Both the position numbers and the translations under genes were made by a program. 40,341 nt of DNA from an uncultured Candidatus Saccharibacteria bacterium. Lineage in GTDB: Bacteria > Patescibacteriota > Saccharimonadia > Saccharimonadales > Saccharimonadaceae. The stretch's first letter is position 1, and every line of letters begins with the position of its first letter. The stretch spans positions 1-40,341 of the forward strand of contig CAQOWG010000007.1 of the NCBI GenBank assembly GCA_948851665.1, read 5' to 3'. The notes under the pieces are model-generated. The model was not told the DNA's origin. It saw only the letters and a program-made list of their open reading frames with translations, and ran no database searches. This document shows, one piece after another, positions 1-6,856 of the stretch.

Positions 1-106
1 GTTATTGCTAACTACATTTTACAATGAGGCTGTTCCTTTTTGTTACACTGAACCTTATCGTACCCAGGAATCGGGTGGATAGTGTTGGGGTCGGGCATTT
101 TGTTAT

Positions 107-373
107 TCATAGTGTTTTTATTATAGTATTTTGGTCTCCGAAATTCGTCAAGACGATATAGTCGGTGGAAAGCTGACTTATTTTCTTTAACACCAATACT
201 GGTCGTGAGAATTTTTTCTGCTTGCCGTTTATTTCTATCCCGATGTTTTCTCCAATAGCGCACCACCAGATTTCGCCTTCCTTGAATGCTGGTACTCTAC
301 CCAACTTATGAGCTTTCTTTTTTGCCATATTCCAATCGTCAAAACGTTTTTTCTCATCCATTCCAAACCTCAT
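107..373 (-). pseudogene. MazF/PemK-family toxin, frameshifted
   Basis: The first 60 or so residues look like a CPR-type PemK/MazF endoribonuclease toxin: an N-terminal F-D-x-W-N segment followed by FKEGEIWWCAIGENIG and then KFSRPVLVLKK, which is the strand arrangement at the start of the MazF fold. After the VLKK (near position 190) the open frame runs into 27 unrelated residues and stops at 107. The next frame, open from about 190 down to 12, reads NKSAFHRLYRLDEF...PKYY, which suits the family's following strands better, so a one-base shift has probably broken the gene. Full-length relatives are about 130-150 residues. No antitoxin gene is visible beside it. The toxin fold is fairly sure; the frameshift is an inference without a reference alignment. 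Confidence 0.55.
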
Positions 374-448
374 TTAGCGATTATTCCCCACCGTGTCGAC
401 CAGTATATAGCAAATTCTTCAAAAACCACAAGTAAATCCGACCACAAA

Positions 449-486
449 ATGTTGTAATCTTAACAATGTTGTCGGTTTCACAACAT
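449..486. repeat. Paired 21-bp dyads upstream of cassette C1
   Basis: Two overlapping copies of a 7-7-7 dyad: ATGTTGT-N7-ACAATGT (449-469) and ATGTTGT-N7-ACAACAT (466-486), offset by 17 bp. The second is a perfect dyad and has the same arms and spacer length as the one before cassette C2 (18595-18615). The geometry fits a dimeric protein operator. The role is unknown. Confidence 0.7.
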
Positions 487-555
487 GTGGCTAGCACACT
501 TCAGAAAAAGTACCAAGCATAAACGTTGAGAGCAGGCGCAGGTGCCAGCACCCCC

Positions 556-771
556 AACTACAACCGTATTAATGAATGGCCTCTCCAGTTCCTGCGTACT
601 GGCCTCTACCGCCATTCCTACGGCTACCTCCACGCACGTACGGCGGATGGCTACTGGTGGGCTGGTACAGCTGGTTCCGCTACCTACGGGCGCTACCTGA
701 GTACGTGGCCCGGTAATGTCTACGCCCAGATTAACACTTCCCGTGGCGCCGGCTTTGCGCTGCGCGGAGTA
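556..771 (+). other. Orphan DGR-type variable-region cassette C1
   Basis: 72 codons that encode the C-terminal part of a FISUMP/C-type-lectin-like domain, from NYNRINEWPLQFLRTG to GFALRGV. It is about 80% identical in DNA to C2 and C3. The reading frame is closed just upstream by TAA at 520-522; the only start is a TTG at 526 with no ribosome binding site, so the cassette is not a complete gene. It differs from C2 and C3 mainly at codon positions 1 and 2 of NNC/NNT codons (CTC, TAC, AGT, ATT, ACT, GCC), as DGR variable regions do. It is not itself a template repeat, because those codons are not AAC/AAT. After GFALR the frame runs on to 825 into unrelated sequence. Nearest neighbours are the broken toxin and khpA, both on the other strand. 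Confidence 0.7.
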
Positions 772-833
772 GGGATAATCGTGAACTTGCATTGTACCCG
801 CAAACCCGCCTTGCTGCTTTTTTGACGAAAACC

Positions 834-866
834 AAAAAGTCGCCTCTCAACTTAGGCGATTTTTTG
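834..866 (+). terminator. Rho-independent terminator after cassette C1
   Basis: TCGCCT (840-845) pairs with AGGCGA (854-859) and is followed by TTTTTT. It is the only + strand terminator in this stretch, so a + strand RNA covering C1 may be made and ended here. The loop segment CTCTCAACTTA recurs at 877-887. Confidence 0.6.
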
Positions 867-978
867 AACATATAAGCTCTCAACTTATGTATTTTATAAA
901 GCTGTCTCGCAGTTAGCCTTATGTTCTTTCGAACTACTTTCATTGTATATTGAGCCAGTCAAAAACACAAGTATTTTA

Positions 979-1122
979 TTGTTGTAATTTTTACAACATA
1001 TATTTTGATGATTTTACCTCTGTTTTGTTGTTTTTTCTACAACGATTTCAAGTTTTCCACAGCTTCCCATCTGTTTTTAGTAAAGTGTTGTAAATTTGAC
1101 ATTATTGTAGAATTTACAACAT
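979..1122. repeat. Array of four 21-bp dyads downstream of cassette C1
   Basis: Copies of the wTGTTGT-N7-ACAACaw dyad at 979-999 (TTGTTGT/ACAACAT), 1025-1045 (TTGTTGT/ACAACGA), 1085-1105 (GTGTTGT/ACATTAT) and 1102-1122 (TTATTGT/ACAACAT). The last two overlap with the same 17-bp offset as the pair at 449-486, so 1085-1122 is a degenerate direct copy of that 38-bp unit (27 of 38 positions identical). The stretch is AT-rich, has no gene, and contains a DnaA-box-like TTTTCCACA near 1053. Possible uses are operators, iterons or boundary repeats of the cassette. Confidence 0.6.
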
Positions 1123-1126
1123 ATCC

Positions 1127-1152
1127 AAAACCCCTGCCGTGCGACAGGGGTC
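1127..1152 (-). terminator. Terminator of khpA
   Basis: On the minus strand ACCCCTG (1151-1145) pairs with CAGGGGT (1136-1130) and is followed by TTT. It lies 25 bases past the khpA stop. Confidence 0.7.
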
Positions 1153-1175
1153 AGATACTTAGGTTTTAATTTGGA

Positions 1176-1592
1176 TTAGATATCGAGATCGTCAAGATCG
1201 GCTAGCTCTGCGCGAGTTTTGTCAGCGATATCATCAGCTGCAGCTTCAGTCTCAGCGTCTTCGACGGCGGTTTCTGCCTCAGTTTCGGCCACATCATCAT
1301 CCACAGGAGCCTCGGAAGCCTTGGGGGCGCGATAGCCATCTTCCTCGTCGGTATTGACAACCTTGAGGTTGTAACGAGCGCCATTCTTGGTGCCGAGCAC
1401 GCGAAGAAGCGTGCGGATACTCTGGGCAGTAGCGCCACGTTTGCCAATTACGCGACCGACGTCTTCGGGGTCGACGCTAAGGCTCAGCAGAACGCCACGT
1501 TCGTCAATTTCACGATCGACAACGACTTTGTCCGGGTTGTTCACAAGGGTTTTTACGATGTATTCTACAAATTGTTGGTCAATGGTTGCCAT
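1176..1592 (-). CDS. khpA: KH-domain RNA-binding protein KhpA
   Basis: Small single-KH protein of the KhpA/YlqC family, which binds RNA together with KhpB and is tied to cell elongation and post-transcriptional control in Gram-positives. Residues 1-75 carry the family core: the FVEYIVKTLV start, the D-R-E-I-D-E-R-G strand and the KH nucleic-acid loop VIGKRGATAQSIRTLL. From about residue 85 on there is a tail rich in Ala, Glu and Asp, which takes the protein to 138 residues compared with about 76-80 in most bacteria. The ATG at 1592 has the site AAAGGAGA eight bases before it. In many bacteria khpA follows rpsP directly; here two unknown genes lie between them. A strong terminator follows. Confidence 0.9.
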   Translation of the reverse strand: MATIDQQFVEYIVKTLVNNPDKVVVDREIDERGVLLSLSVDPEDVGRVIGKRGATAQSIRTLLRVLGTKNGARYNLKVVNTDEEDGYRAPKASEAPVDDDVAETEAETAVEDAETEAAADDIADKTRAELADLDDLDI

Positions 1593-1684
1593 TGGGTCTC
1601 CTTTTAGTTTTTAATCCAGAGTAGCTTGGCGCTTATGTTTCTTCTGGTTGAATCCATTATACCACAGCACGCCAAAATCAACAA

Positions 1685-1712
1685 CAAAAAGAACCGGCTA
1701 GGAGGCCGGTTC
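1685..1712 (-). terminator. Terminator of the 164-residue unknown gene
   Basis: On the minus strand GAACCGGC (1712-1705) pairs with GCCGGTTC (1698-1691), then TTTTTGTTG. It separates this gene from khpA. Confidence 0.85.
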
Positions 1713-1739
1713 AAATTGACAAAATACACGACGGATATT

Positions 1740-2234
1740 CTAAGCGGCCTTTTTGGCTCTACGCTCAACCAGTTTCTGCTGGTTAATTTTGAAGCCGTTC
1801 TCTAATTGATTGAGCGAGAGTGCGATAGCCGGTTCCCCTTTGCTGGATGCATTGAGGATTTTCTGAATCTGGCGACGATAGTAACTTCGTCGTTCCTTGC
1901 CATGGCGATCAACAATCGTCAGACCCATCATTACTTGATTCAAATAATCTATCCGGTCGGGGAAGGCCGGTAGCCCGCAAGCCACCTGTGCGCCAAGAAT
2001 TTCCAACAACTCGGCCGGAAAGCTATCCAGGTCACGTTGAATGGCCGCATCAAGGCCTGCTTTTGTCCGATAGCTCTTCTTCAGCACTGCGCAGGCTCTA
2101 GTGTACTGCGCGCCAAAAGAGCATTCCAAGGCGCGCGCCAGATAGTAACGCTGTGCGTACTCCCCGGCATGAGTCAGCAGATCGAGCCACAGCTCACAGA
2201 GTCTCAGAGTTTCCAGTTTTTCTTTGTGCTTCAT
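1740..2234 (-). CDS. Unknown protein, 164 residues
   Basis: I do not recognise a family. The chosen start is the ATG at 2234 (MKHKEKLE), because GGAGGGG sits seven bases before it; the open frame continues 12 codons further up without a site. The product is soluble, probably mostly helical and basic, with no signal peptide or membrane segment. It has two cysteines (near LARALECSFG and YTRACAVLKK) and ends in a Lys/Arg/Ala tail (ERRAKKAA) that could touch RNA or DNA. It has its own promoter (TTGACT-17-TACAAT at 2398-2370) and terminator, so it is a single-gene unit between rpsP and khpA. Confidence 0.7.
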   Translation of the reverse strand: MKHKEKLETLRLCELWLDLLTHAGEYAQRYYLARALECSFGAQYTRACAVLKKSYRTKAGLDAAIQRDLDSFPAELLEILGAQVACGLPAFPDRIDYLNQVMMGLTIVDRHGKERRSYYRRQIQKILNASSKGEPAIALSLNQLENGFKINQQKLVERRAKKAA

Positions 2235-2369
2235 AGTTACCCCTCCTTCGTCTCTTCTCATTATAGCCACAACCGGTACATCGCTCTAGAATCCGCATAT
2301 TACCTATTCGTGATTGTAATGTGCTTATTCAGGGGCGAATAACCCGTGCGGCGAGTGCCACATACTACC

Positions 2370-2398
2370 ATTGTATCACAGATTGTTGAAAAAGTCAA
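2370..2398 (-). promoter_or_regulatory. Promoter of the 164-residue unknown gene
   Basis: On the minus strand TTGACT (2398-2393), a 17-base spacer and TACAAT (2375-2370). It begins TTGACTTTTT, as do three other promoters in the window. Confidence 0.75.
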
Positions 2399-2455
2399 GT
2401 GTTTTACAGTATGGTGGCTATTTCGGCAAGGTCAACAAGGTTAGAGTAAAAGCAA

Positions 2456-2474
2456 GCCCCTGCTGGGCAGGGGC
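2456..2474 (-). terminator. Terminator of the 172-residue unknown gene
   Basis: GCCCCTG (2456-2462) and CAGGGGC (2468-2474) form a tight hairpin; on the minus strand it is followed by the loose T-rich run TTGCTTTT. It starts 40 bases past the stop at 2514. Confidence 0.6.
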
Positions 2475-2513
2475 GATTGCGATAGGAAGATACTTTTAGT
2501 CTCCAAGATAGCA

Positions 2514-3032
2514 TCATCCGCTGAAGTTGACAACCTCACCACGCGGATCAACCGGATCATCAAATCCGAAATTGCCAGCAGCCGGCGAATTGGCATCCAC
2601 GATGAGTTCCGAGATTTCCTTGGTATTAGCGTGACAGAAGAATGCGTGCACGCTACCGTCGGTGAGTTTGGCGTAGCAAATCGGTAACCAAAACGCCGAC
2701 GCACTAAAAATATCCTTAACCATGGCTTCCCGGCTGGGATTAGCGCGCAACAGGCACTCCCGGGTGAAGGATTTTGACCCATTGACCTTGATTTTCAGTG
2801 AAATATTCCTGAGGATCAGTGGCCTATTACACAGCTCTTCCTCAAGGCGCCGTTGCTCGCGATGGCGACGCTTGTCAAAGGCAAACGGATTCAACTGGTC
2901 ATAAATCTTCTGCCAGTCTGCTAGCGCCTTGCTAAACTCCGCGAGGTCAATCCGTTTCCCCTCGGTGATTTTGCCATCCAGTTGCCACTCCGGCCTTCCG
3001 TCGTGACGTTCCAAGACTTCACTTAAATACAT
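2514..3032 (-). CDS. Unknown protein, 172 residues
   Basis: Not recognised. The ATG at 3032 follows TAGGAGGT at good spacing. Residues 50-72 form a very charged, probably coiled helix (Asp-Lys-Arg-Arg-His-Arg-Glu-Gln-Arg-Arg-Leu-Glu-Glu). The second half looks like an alpha/beta domain with FWLPICYAKLTDGSVHAFFC and then ELIVDANSP. There is no signal peptide. It has its own promoter and terminator, like the next gene, so the two unknown genes are independent units placed between rpsP and khpA. The function cannot be told from the sequence. Confidence 0.7.
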   Translation of the reverse strand: MYLSEVLERHDGRPEWQLDGKITEGKRIDLAEFSKALADWQKIYDQLNPFAFDKRRHREQRRLEEELCNRPLILRNISLKIKVNGSKSFTRECLLRANPSREAMVKDIFSASAFWLPICYAKLTDGSVHAFFCHANTKEISELIVDANSPAAGNFGFDDPVDPRGEVVNFSG

Positions 3033-3095
3033 ATTTATACCTCCTATAAGTCATAGGGGGACACTTCCTAGAATGTACGCCCCCTTGCTGTCCCA

Positions 3096-3124
3096 ATTAT
3101 ATCATTCTGGGATAAAAAAGTCAA
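3096..3124 (-). promoter_or_regulatory. Promoter of the 172-residue unknown gene
   Basis: TTGACT (3124-3119), a 17-base spacer, and TATAAT (3101-3096) on the minus strand. A GGGGG/CCCCC inverted pair lies in the leader, near 3056-3084, just before the ribosome binding site. Confidence 0.8.
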
Positions 3125-3163
3125 TAATATTAGTGCTGTGGTGTTTGCTGGGGGCGAGCAACC

Positions 3164-3192
3164 AAAAAGACCCCGCGGATTGGGGGTCTTTT
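3164..3192 (-). terminator. Terminator of rpsP
   Basis: AAAAGACCCC and GGGGTCTTTT arms around GCGGATTG. The arms are flanked by A and T runs, so it could work on both strands; it lies 14 bases past the rpsP stop. Confidence 0.85.
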
Positions 3193-3205
3193 CTCTTTGA
3201 GCTGG

Positions 3206-3592
3206 CTAGGCCTCAGCAGGAGTGTCTGCGGGGGTTTCAGCTGGGGCCTCTGCAGGAGTCTCCTCGGCTGGTTCTTCCTTGGGCTGGTTCTTGCGTAGCT
3301 TATCAGCGTGCTTAGCCTTGGCGTGTTTCTCGGCTGGAGCTTTATACCAGGCTGGCATCTGTACGCCTTCGCCGGTGAGAACGCGAGCTACTCGGCTAGA
3401 GGGCTGAGCGCCATTCTTCAAGTAGAATTCGACCTTCTCTTTATCGAGAACCACCTTTTTGGTCTCAGGGTTGTAATTGCCGACCTCGGCCACAACACGA
3501 CCCGAAAGCGGGTGGCGCTGGGATTCTTGGACGACTATCCGGTACGCAGGGCTATGCGTCCGGCCATTACGTTGCATGCGAATCGCGAGCAT
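3206..3592 (-). CDS. rpsP: 30S ribosomal protein S16
   Basis: Small-subunit protein S16, which binds 16S rRNA during 30S assembly. The start, MLAIRMQRNGRTHSPAYRIV, and the later GNYNPETK, KVEFYLKNGAQPS and RVLTGEG are the family's conserved blocks, within the first 85 residues. The last 40 residues are a low-complexity tail of Glu, Ala, Pro and Thr repeats (ETPAEAPAETPADTPAEA), common in CPR S16. The ATG at 3592 follows AAAGGAGA. The upp gene diverges upstream. Confidence 0.95.
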   Translation of the reverse strand: MLAIRMQRNGRTHSPAYRIVVQESQRHPLSGRVVAEVGNYNPETKKVVLDKEKVEFYLKNGAQPSSRVARVLTGEGVQMPAWYKAPAEKHAKAKHADKLRKNQPKEEPAEETPAEAPAETPADTPAEA

Positions 3593-3779
3593 TTTGTCTC
3601 CTTTAGCTTATACTTGGTCTATTTTACCGCATTTTTCTAAAAAAGTAAAGCCCCAGAGACAAAATCACTCCGAGGCACGATGGCGCTCAGCATTTGACTG
3701 AACATAGTCAACTACACGCCAACCGTCGGCGTCGTTTTGGAGAATACCCGGCAGGCGTTGAGCGAACGTAGATTGTTGT

Positions 3780-3808
3780 TTGACGATTCCCCGTCGGAAT
3801 GGTAGGAT
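3780..3808 (+). promoter_or_regulatory. Promoter of upp
   Basis: TTGACG (3780-3785), 17 bases, TAGGAT (3803-3808). The spacer itself holds a small dyad, ATTCC-N5-GGAAT (3786-3800), a possible operator. Confidence 0.6.
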
Positions 3809-3821
3809 AAAAAGAGCAGAA

Positions 3822-3880
3822 ACTAGGCGTCACGTGGGCCATCTCCTAGTCCGTACTTTAGGAGATAGGAACTAGACGCC
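3822..3880 (+). promoter_or_regulatory. Structured 5' leader of upp with alternative pairings
   Basis: The leader can fold as nested stems GGCGTC (3826-3831)/GACGCC (3875-3880) and ATCTCCTA (3841-3848)/TAGGAGAT (3859-3866). A competing stem, ACTAGG (3822-3827)/CCTAGT (3845-3850), uses bases of both. Mutually exclusive stems in front of a pyrimidine-salvage gene suggest control by RNA structure (PyrR-like or ligand-dependent), but I do not recognise a named class. The T run at 3889-3893 is short. Confidence 0.5.
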
Positions 3881-3914
3881 ACAACATCTTTTTGGGAAAA
3901 GGAGGGTTTTCCTT

Positions 3915-4865
3915 ATGGAAGTGAACGAAGTATTACAGATAACGGATGTGCTTGATACAAATATTGAGCATGCGTACGACACGGTGGCACGGGCGCTTCA
4001 GGCAACCGATTGGCCGAGATTTTTGATTACGGAGAAAGAGGAAATTCGGATTCCGAAGAAAGCCGGGCGAGTGCTCGACGTCTCGCGCGAGGAGATTCAG
4101 GCGCGTTATCTTTCACGGGAGCAGCTGCTGAATGATCCGCCGGCAGGGTTTCATCTGATTCATCATCCGATGATTAATCACAAATTGACGCTTGCACGCA
4201 GTCGAGAAACCGGTGAGGCCGAGTTTGAACGCCTGATTAACGAAATTTCGTTGGCGCTGTCGGTCTATGCAACCGAAGATTTGGAGGAGGAGCCGGTCCA
4301 GATTGCCACACCGATTTGCGGGGCGGTGGGCACGCAGATTGCTGGGATGAAACCGACAATCGTGCCGATTTGGCGCGCGGGCGAGGGTATGAAACCGGGT
4401 ATCCGGAGCTGGTTGACCAATTCGAGAGTCGGAAATGTCGGTCTGTATCGCAACCATAAGACCTTGCTGCCGATTATCTATTATGCCAAGATGCTCCGGG
4501 GACTTAAGAAAATCGCATACGGAGACGTCAAGAAGCGGGCAGCCTATGTCTGTGACCCAATGCTTGCAACCGGCGTGTCGGCGGTGGCGACGATAGAGAT
4601 TCTGAAATCGTTTGGTTACCGGAAGATTAAGTTTATTTCAATTCTCTCGGTGCCACAGGGCGTCAACGCGATATTAATGGCGCATCCGGATATAGAGATC
4701 TATACGGCAGCACTGGACGTAGGGCTGGATGAGCGTGGGTACATCGTTCCGGGACTGGGTGATGCCGGTAAGCGGCTCAATGGCACAGACTGGGATGATG
4801 AAGAATTTGACTGGGAGGAGTGGGACGCGTTGGTTGAATACGTTGACGGACCTGTAGAATCATAA
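3915..4865 (+). CDS. upp: Uracil phosphoribosyltransferase with N-terminal extension
   Basis: Makes UMP from uracil and PRPP. The UPRT body runs from about residue 83 (HPMINHKLTLAR) to 291: PIWRAGEGM, RVGNVGLYR, the PRPP loop CDPMLATGVSAVATIEIL near 213-231 and the uracil-binding GYIVPGLGDAGKRLNGT near 275-291 are all present. The usual DPMLATGGSA has Val for the second Gly. The 316-residue length exceeds the usual 209 by an 80-residue N-terminal part of unknown use and an acidic C-terminal tail (TDWDDEEFDWEEWD). Start ATG 3915 follows AAAGGAGGG. With the uracil-type permease at 7272-8717 it forms a salvage route. A terminator follows, shared with convergent rnc. Confidence 0.9.
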   Translation: MEVNEVLQITDVLDTNIEHAYDTVARALQATDWPRFLITEKEEIRIPKKAGRVLDVSREEIQARYLSREQLLNDPPAGFHLIHHPMINHKLTLARSRETGEAEFERLINEISLALSVYATEDLEEEPVQIATPICGAVGTQIAGMKPTIVPIWRAGEGMKPGIRSWLTNSRVGNVGLYRNHKTLLPIIYYAKMLRGLKKIAYGDVKKRAAYVCDPMLATGVSAVATIEILKSFGYRKIKFISILSVPQGVNAILMAHPDIEIYTAALDVGLDERGYIVPGLGDAGKRLNGTDWDDEEFDWEEWDALVEYVDGPVES

Positions 4866-4909
4866 ACTTCCAGTGGTCGAAAATCCGTACTAAACACGTA
4901 GTTCCTGTT

Positions 4910-4946
4910 AAAACCGCCGAATCGGAAGTATACGGCGGTTTTTTCT
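4910..4946. terminator. Bidirectional terminator between upp and rnc
   Basis: AAAACCGCCG (4910-4919) and CGGCGGTTTTTT (4933-4944) form a strong stem with T runs on both strands, between two convergent genes. Confidence 0.9.
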
Positions 4947-4950
4947 TGGC

Positions 4951-5688
4951 TTATTTTTGCGAAGCGGCTGATTTTGCTTCGGTGGCGCGCTCAAGTTTTA
5001 GGTATCCTTTAACGGCTTCGGCGGCAGCGGCGGCTTCGGCTTCTTGCTTAGAGTGACCGGAACCAGTAGCTTTGAGCTGGTGTTCAACATAGACACCCAC
5101 CTTAAAGGTTTTATTGTGGTCTGGACCATCTTCATCAATTACCTTGTAAACTGGGGTGGAGCCGTCATGATGCTGTGAGAGTTCTTGGAGATAAGACTTA
5201 GGGTCACGCCAACTACCATCCTCAAGAATTTGATCAATTTTGACAAGAATGTGCTTTGCGATAAAATCTTTGGCAACTTCATAGCCCTGGTCGAGATAGA
5301 TTGCGCCAATTACCGCTTCAAAACAGTCAGCCAAGATCACCGCATGAGCGCGCTCAGAGCCATGCTTTTCGCCACGCGACAAGCGCACTAGTGGTGCATA
5401 GCCAAGTTTTTCACCGGCGTTACCAATACTTTCAGTGCGAACCAAGGCAGAGCGCCAAGCGGTCATGATGCCCTCGGGCTGGTCATAATTGCGGTATAAA
5501 AAGTCCGACGTGACGAGCTCGAGCACAGCATCACCGAGAAATTCAAGACGTTCGTTATGTTCTTTGACGGTAGAACGATGTTCATTGAGGTAACTGCGGT
5601 GAGTTAGCGCAGTCACCAGCAACATCGGCTCGTGAAATTCAAACCCTAGTTTTTCGCGCGCAAAGTTTTGATATTCTTCAATATTCAT
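4951..5688 (-). CDS. rnc: Ribonuclease III
   Basis: Double-strand-specific endoribonuclease for rRNA and mRNA processing. The N-terminal catalytic domain holds the signature NERLEFLGDAVLEL (about residues 44-57) with the metal-binding Glu and Asp, and the later ADCFEAVIGAIYLDQG. The C-terminal double-stranded-RNA-binding domain follows (DPKSYLQEL ... SGHSKQEAEAAAAAEAVKGYL). 245 residues, of which about the last 15 are an Ala/Lys tail. ATG 5688 follows AAGGAGGA. Last gene of rpmF-nusB-nudix-rnc. Confidence 0.96.
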   Translation of the reverse strand: MNIEEYQNFAREKLGFEFHEPMLLVTALTHRSYLNEHRSTVKEHNERLEFLGDAVLELVTSDFLYRNYDQPEGIMTAWRSALVRTESIGNAGEKLGYAPLVRLSRGEKHGSERAHAVILADCFEAVIGAIYLDQGYEVAKDFIAKHILVKIDQILEDGSWRDPKSYLQELSQHHDGSTPVYKVIDEDGPDHNKTFKVGVYVEHQLKATGSGHSKQEAEAAAAAEAVKGYLKLERATEAKSAASQK

Positions 5689-5706
5689 GCTCCTCCTTAA
5701 ATTAAG

Positions 5707-6306
5707 TTATAGTCCTTGGCGAATCTTGTTTTTGGCTAGCAACATCAACTTTTCGATATCTTCATACTCGATGGCGTTAATAGCATCATTAAACTTGAAC
5801 CATTTGATTTCTTTCATCCACTGTTCTTTGTGGGCAGTTTCACGATCATCAAGCGCGCGTACTAGATAAATTTGAGTCATCATCAAGACTAGCTTGTCAA
5901 GACGGCGATACTGAAAATGAATTTTGCCAAGCCACATCACTACTTCAATATGGAAAAGGCCGGTTTCTTCACCGATTTCGCGAATGGCGGTTTGCTTAGC
6001 TGTTTCACCAGGTTCAATATGACCTTTTGGAATAGTCCAGCGACCCTTTGAATCTTGAATCAGAAGGATTTCAATATCCTTGTTGTCGCGGCTCATGCGA
6101 TACACGATGCCACCAGCGGTCGGTTCGCGCACGACCTCTTTGATAGCGGGTTTTTTGAAAATACGAGCACAAGCCCGGTCGATAGCCGAAACTTTTTCAG
6201 ATTTTGGTAGAACGGCTTCAGGCACCTTAGCGCGTGAGCCGGTCGGCTCTCCTTCGGGGGCTTTAGGCCTGGGGTGCTTCACCCCCCGGGTTTTCTTGTT
6301 GGTCAT
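5707..6306 (-). CDS. Nudix hydrolase
   Basis: Hydrolyses nucleoside diphosphates linked to another moiety; substrate unknown. A perfect Nudix box, GHIEPGETAKQTAIREIGEETGL, lies near residues 95-117, with all Glu of REIGEE that bind the metal. It follows a GGIVYRMSRDN strand, and KGRWTIPKG just before the box resembles the Ap4A hydrolase/MutT-like subgroup. The first 55 residues are a basic Pro/Lys-rich extension. The start overlaps the end of nusB by 44 bases in another frame; AAAGGAGC precedes ATG 6306 and supports this start. rnc begins 18 bases after its stop. Confidence 0.9.
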   Translation of the reverse strand: MTNKKTRGVKHPRPKAPEGEPTGSRAKVPEAVLPKSEKVSAIDRACARIFKKPAIKEVVREPTAGGIVYRMSRDNKDIEILLIQDSKGRWTIPKGHIEPGETAKQTAIREIGEETGLFHIEVVMWLGKIHFQYRRLDKLVLMMTQIYLVRALDDRETAHKEQWMKEIKWFKFNDAINAIEYEDIEKLMLLAKNKIRQGL

Positions 6307-6844
6307 GTTGCTCCTTTACAGGAGATTGCTCCTGCGGTTTAGGAGTGCTCGTTTTGGAGGATTTACCTTTCTTCTTGGGGGTACGAGGTTGAATCTGAGG
6401 TAAAGATGTATCACCTTCGTAGATATGGCGATAGGCGGTGCCGAGCACGCCGTTGATAAATTTGGATGAGTTGTCAGAGCCGAAAGCTTTTGCTAGCTCA
6501 ACGGCCTCGTTAATGGCAACTTTGGGCGGGACAGTCTCGGAGGATTCTTTTAATTCATGAAGTCCTATACGCAGGATATTGCGATCGATTGCAGCAATCG
6601 TATCAAGCGGCCATTCTGGAGCCATTGGCTGTAGTTCGGCATCAAGCTCAGCAAATTTACCAGAAATGGCGCGCGCCAAACCATAGACGAACTCAGTGTC
6701 ACCGAGCGCCTTTTGATAGGGTTCAATATCCTTAGCAACGATGGTATCGATATCCACCGTGGCGTCGCCAGCCTTAGTGCGAAATTCATATTCGTACAAA
6801 CTTTGTAAAACAATAATTCTGCCTAAGTGCCGGTTACTAGCCAT
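6263..6844 (-). CDS. nusB: Transcription antitermination factor NusB
   Basis: All-helical RNA-binding protein which, with S10 (NusE), keeps RNA polymerase elongating on rRNA operons. Residues 1-145 contain the family pattern: SNRHLGRIIVLQSLYEYEF, then PLDTIAAIDRNILRIGLHELK and VAINEAVELAKAFGSDNSSKFINGVLG. After that comes a 45-residue Lys/Pro/Gln-rich tail not seen in most NusB. Start ATG 6844 follows GGGAAGG. It is read with rpmF upstream (12-base gap) and overlaps the nudix gene downstream. Confidence 0.95.
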   Translation of the reverse strand: MASNRHLGRIIVLQSLYEYEFRTKAGDATVDIDTIVAKDIEPYQKALGDTEFVYGLARAISGKFAELDAELQPMAPEWPLDTIAAIDRNILRIGLHELKESSETVPPKVAINEAVELAKAFGSDNSSKFINGVLGTAYRHIYEGDTSLPQIQPRTPKKKGKSSKTSTPKPQEQSPVKEQHDQQENPGGEAPQA

Positions 6845-6856
6845 GTGCCTTCCCTT

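Noticed and set aside
556..771. C1 as the DGR template repeat
   Set aside because: A template should have AAC/AAT at the variable codons. C1 has CTC, TAC, AGT, ATT, ACT and GCC there, so it is a diversified copy.
526..825. C1 as a normal 99-residue gene
   Set aside because: TTG start without ribosome binding site, a stop just upstream, and an unrelated tail after the domain end; better seen as a cassette.
731..943. Minus-strand frame of 70 codons over the C1 end
   Set aside because: It is antisense to the cassette and terminator and has no start site.
1050..1062. Replication origin near 1 kb
   Set aside because: Only one DnaA-like box, and no dnaA, dnaN or parS nearby.
449..1122. CRISPR array or integron attC sites
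   Set aside because: The dyads are irregularly spaced, there are no equal spacers, no cas or integrase gene, and no attC core GTTRRRY arrangement.
3660..3830. Open minus-strand frame of about 50 codons (…AQRLPGILQNDADGWRVVDYVQSNAERHRASE)
   Set aside because: It reads like protein, but it has no ATG, GTG or TTG start, lies over the upp promoter and leader, and has no ribosome binding site. At most a gene remnant.
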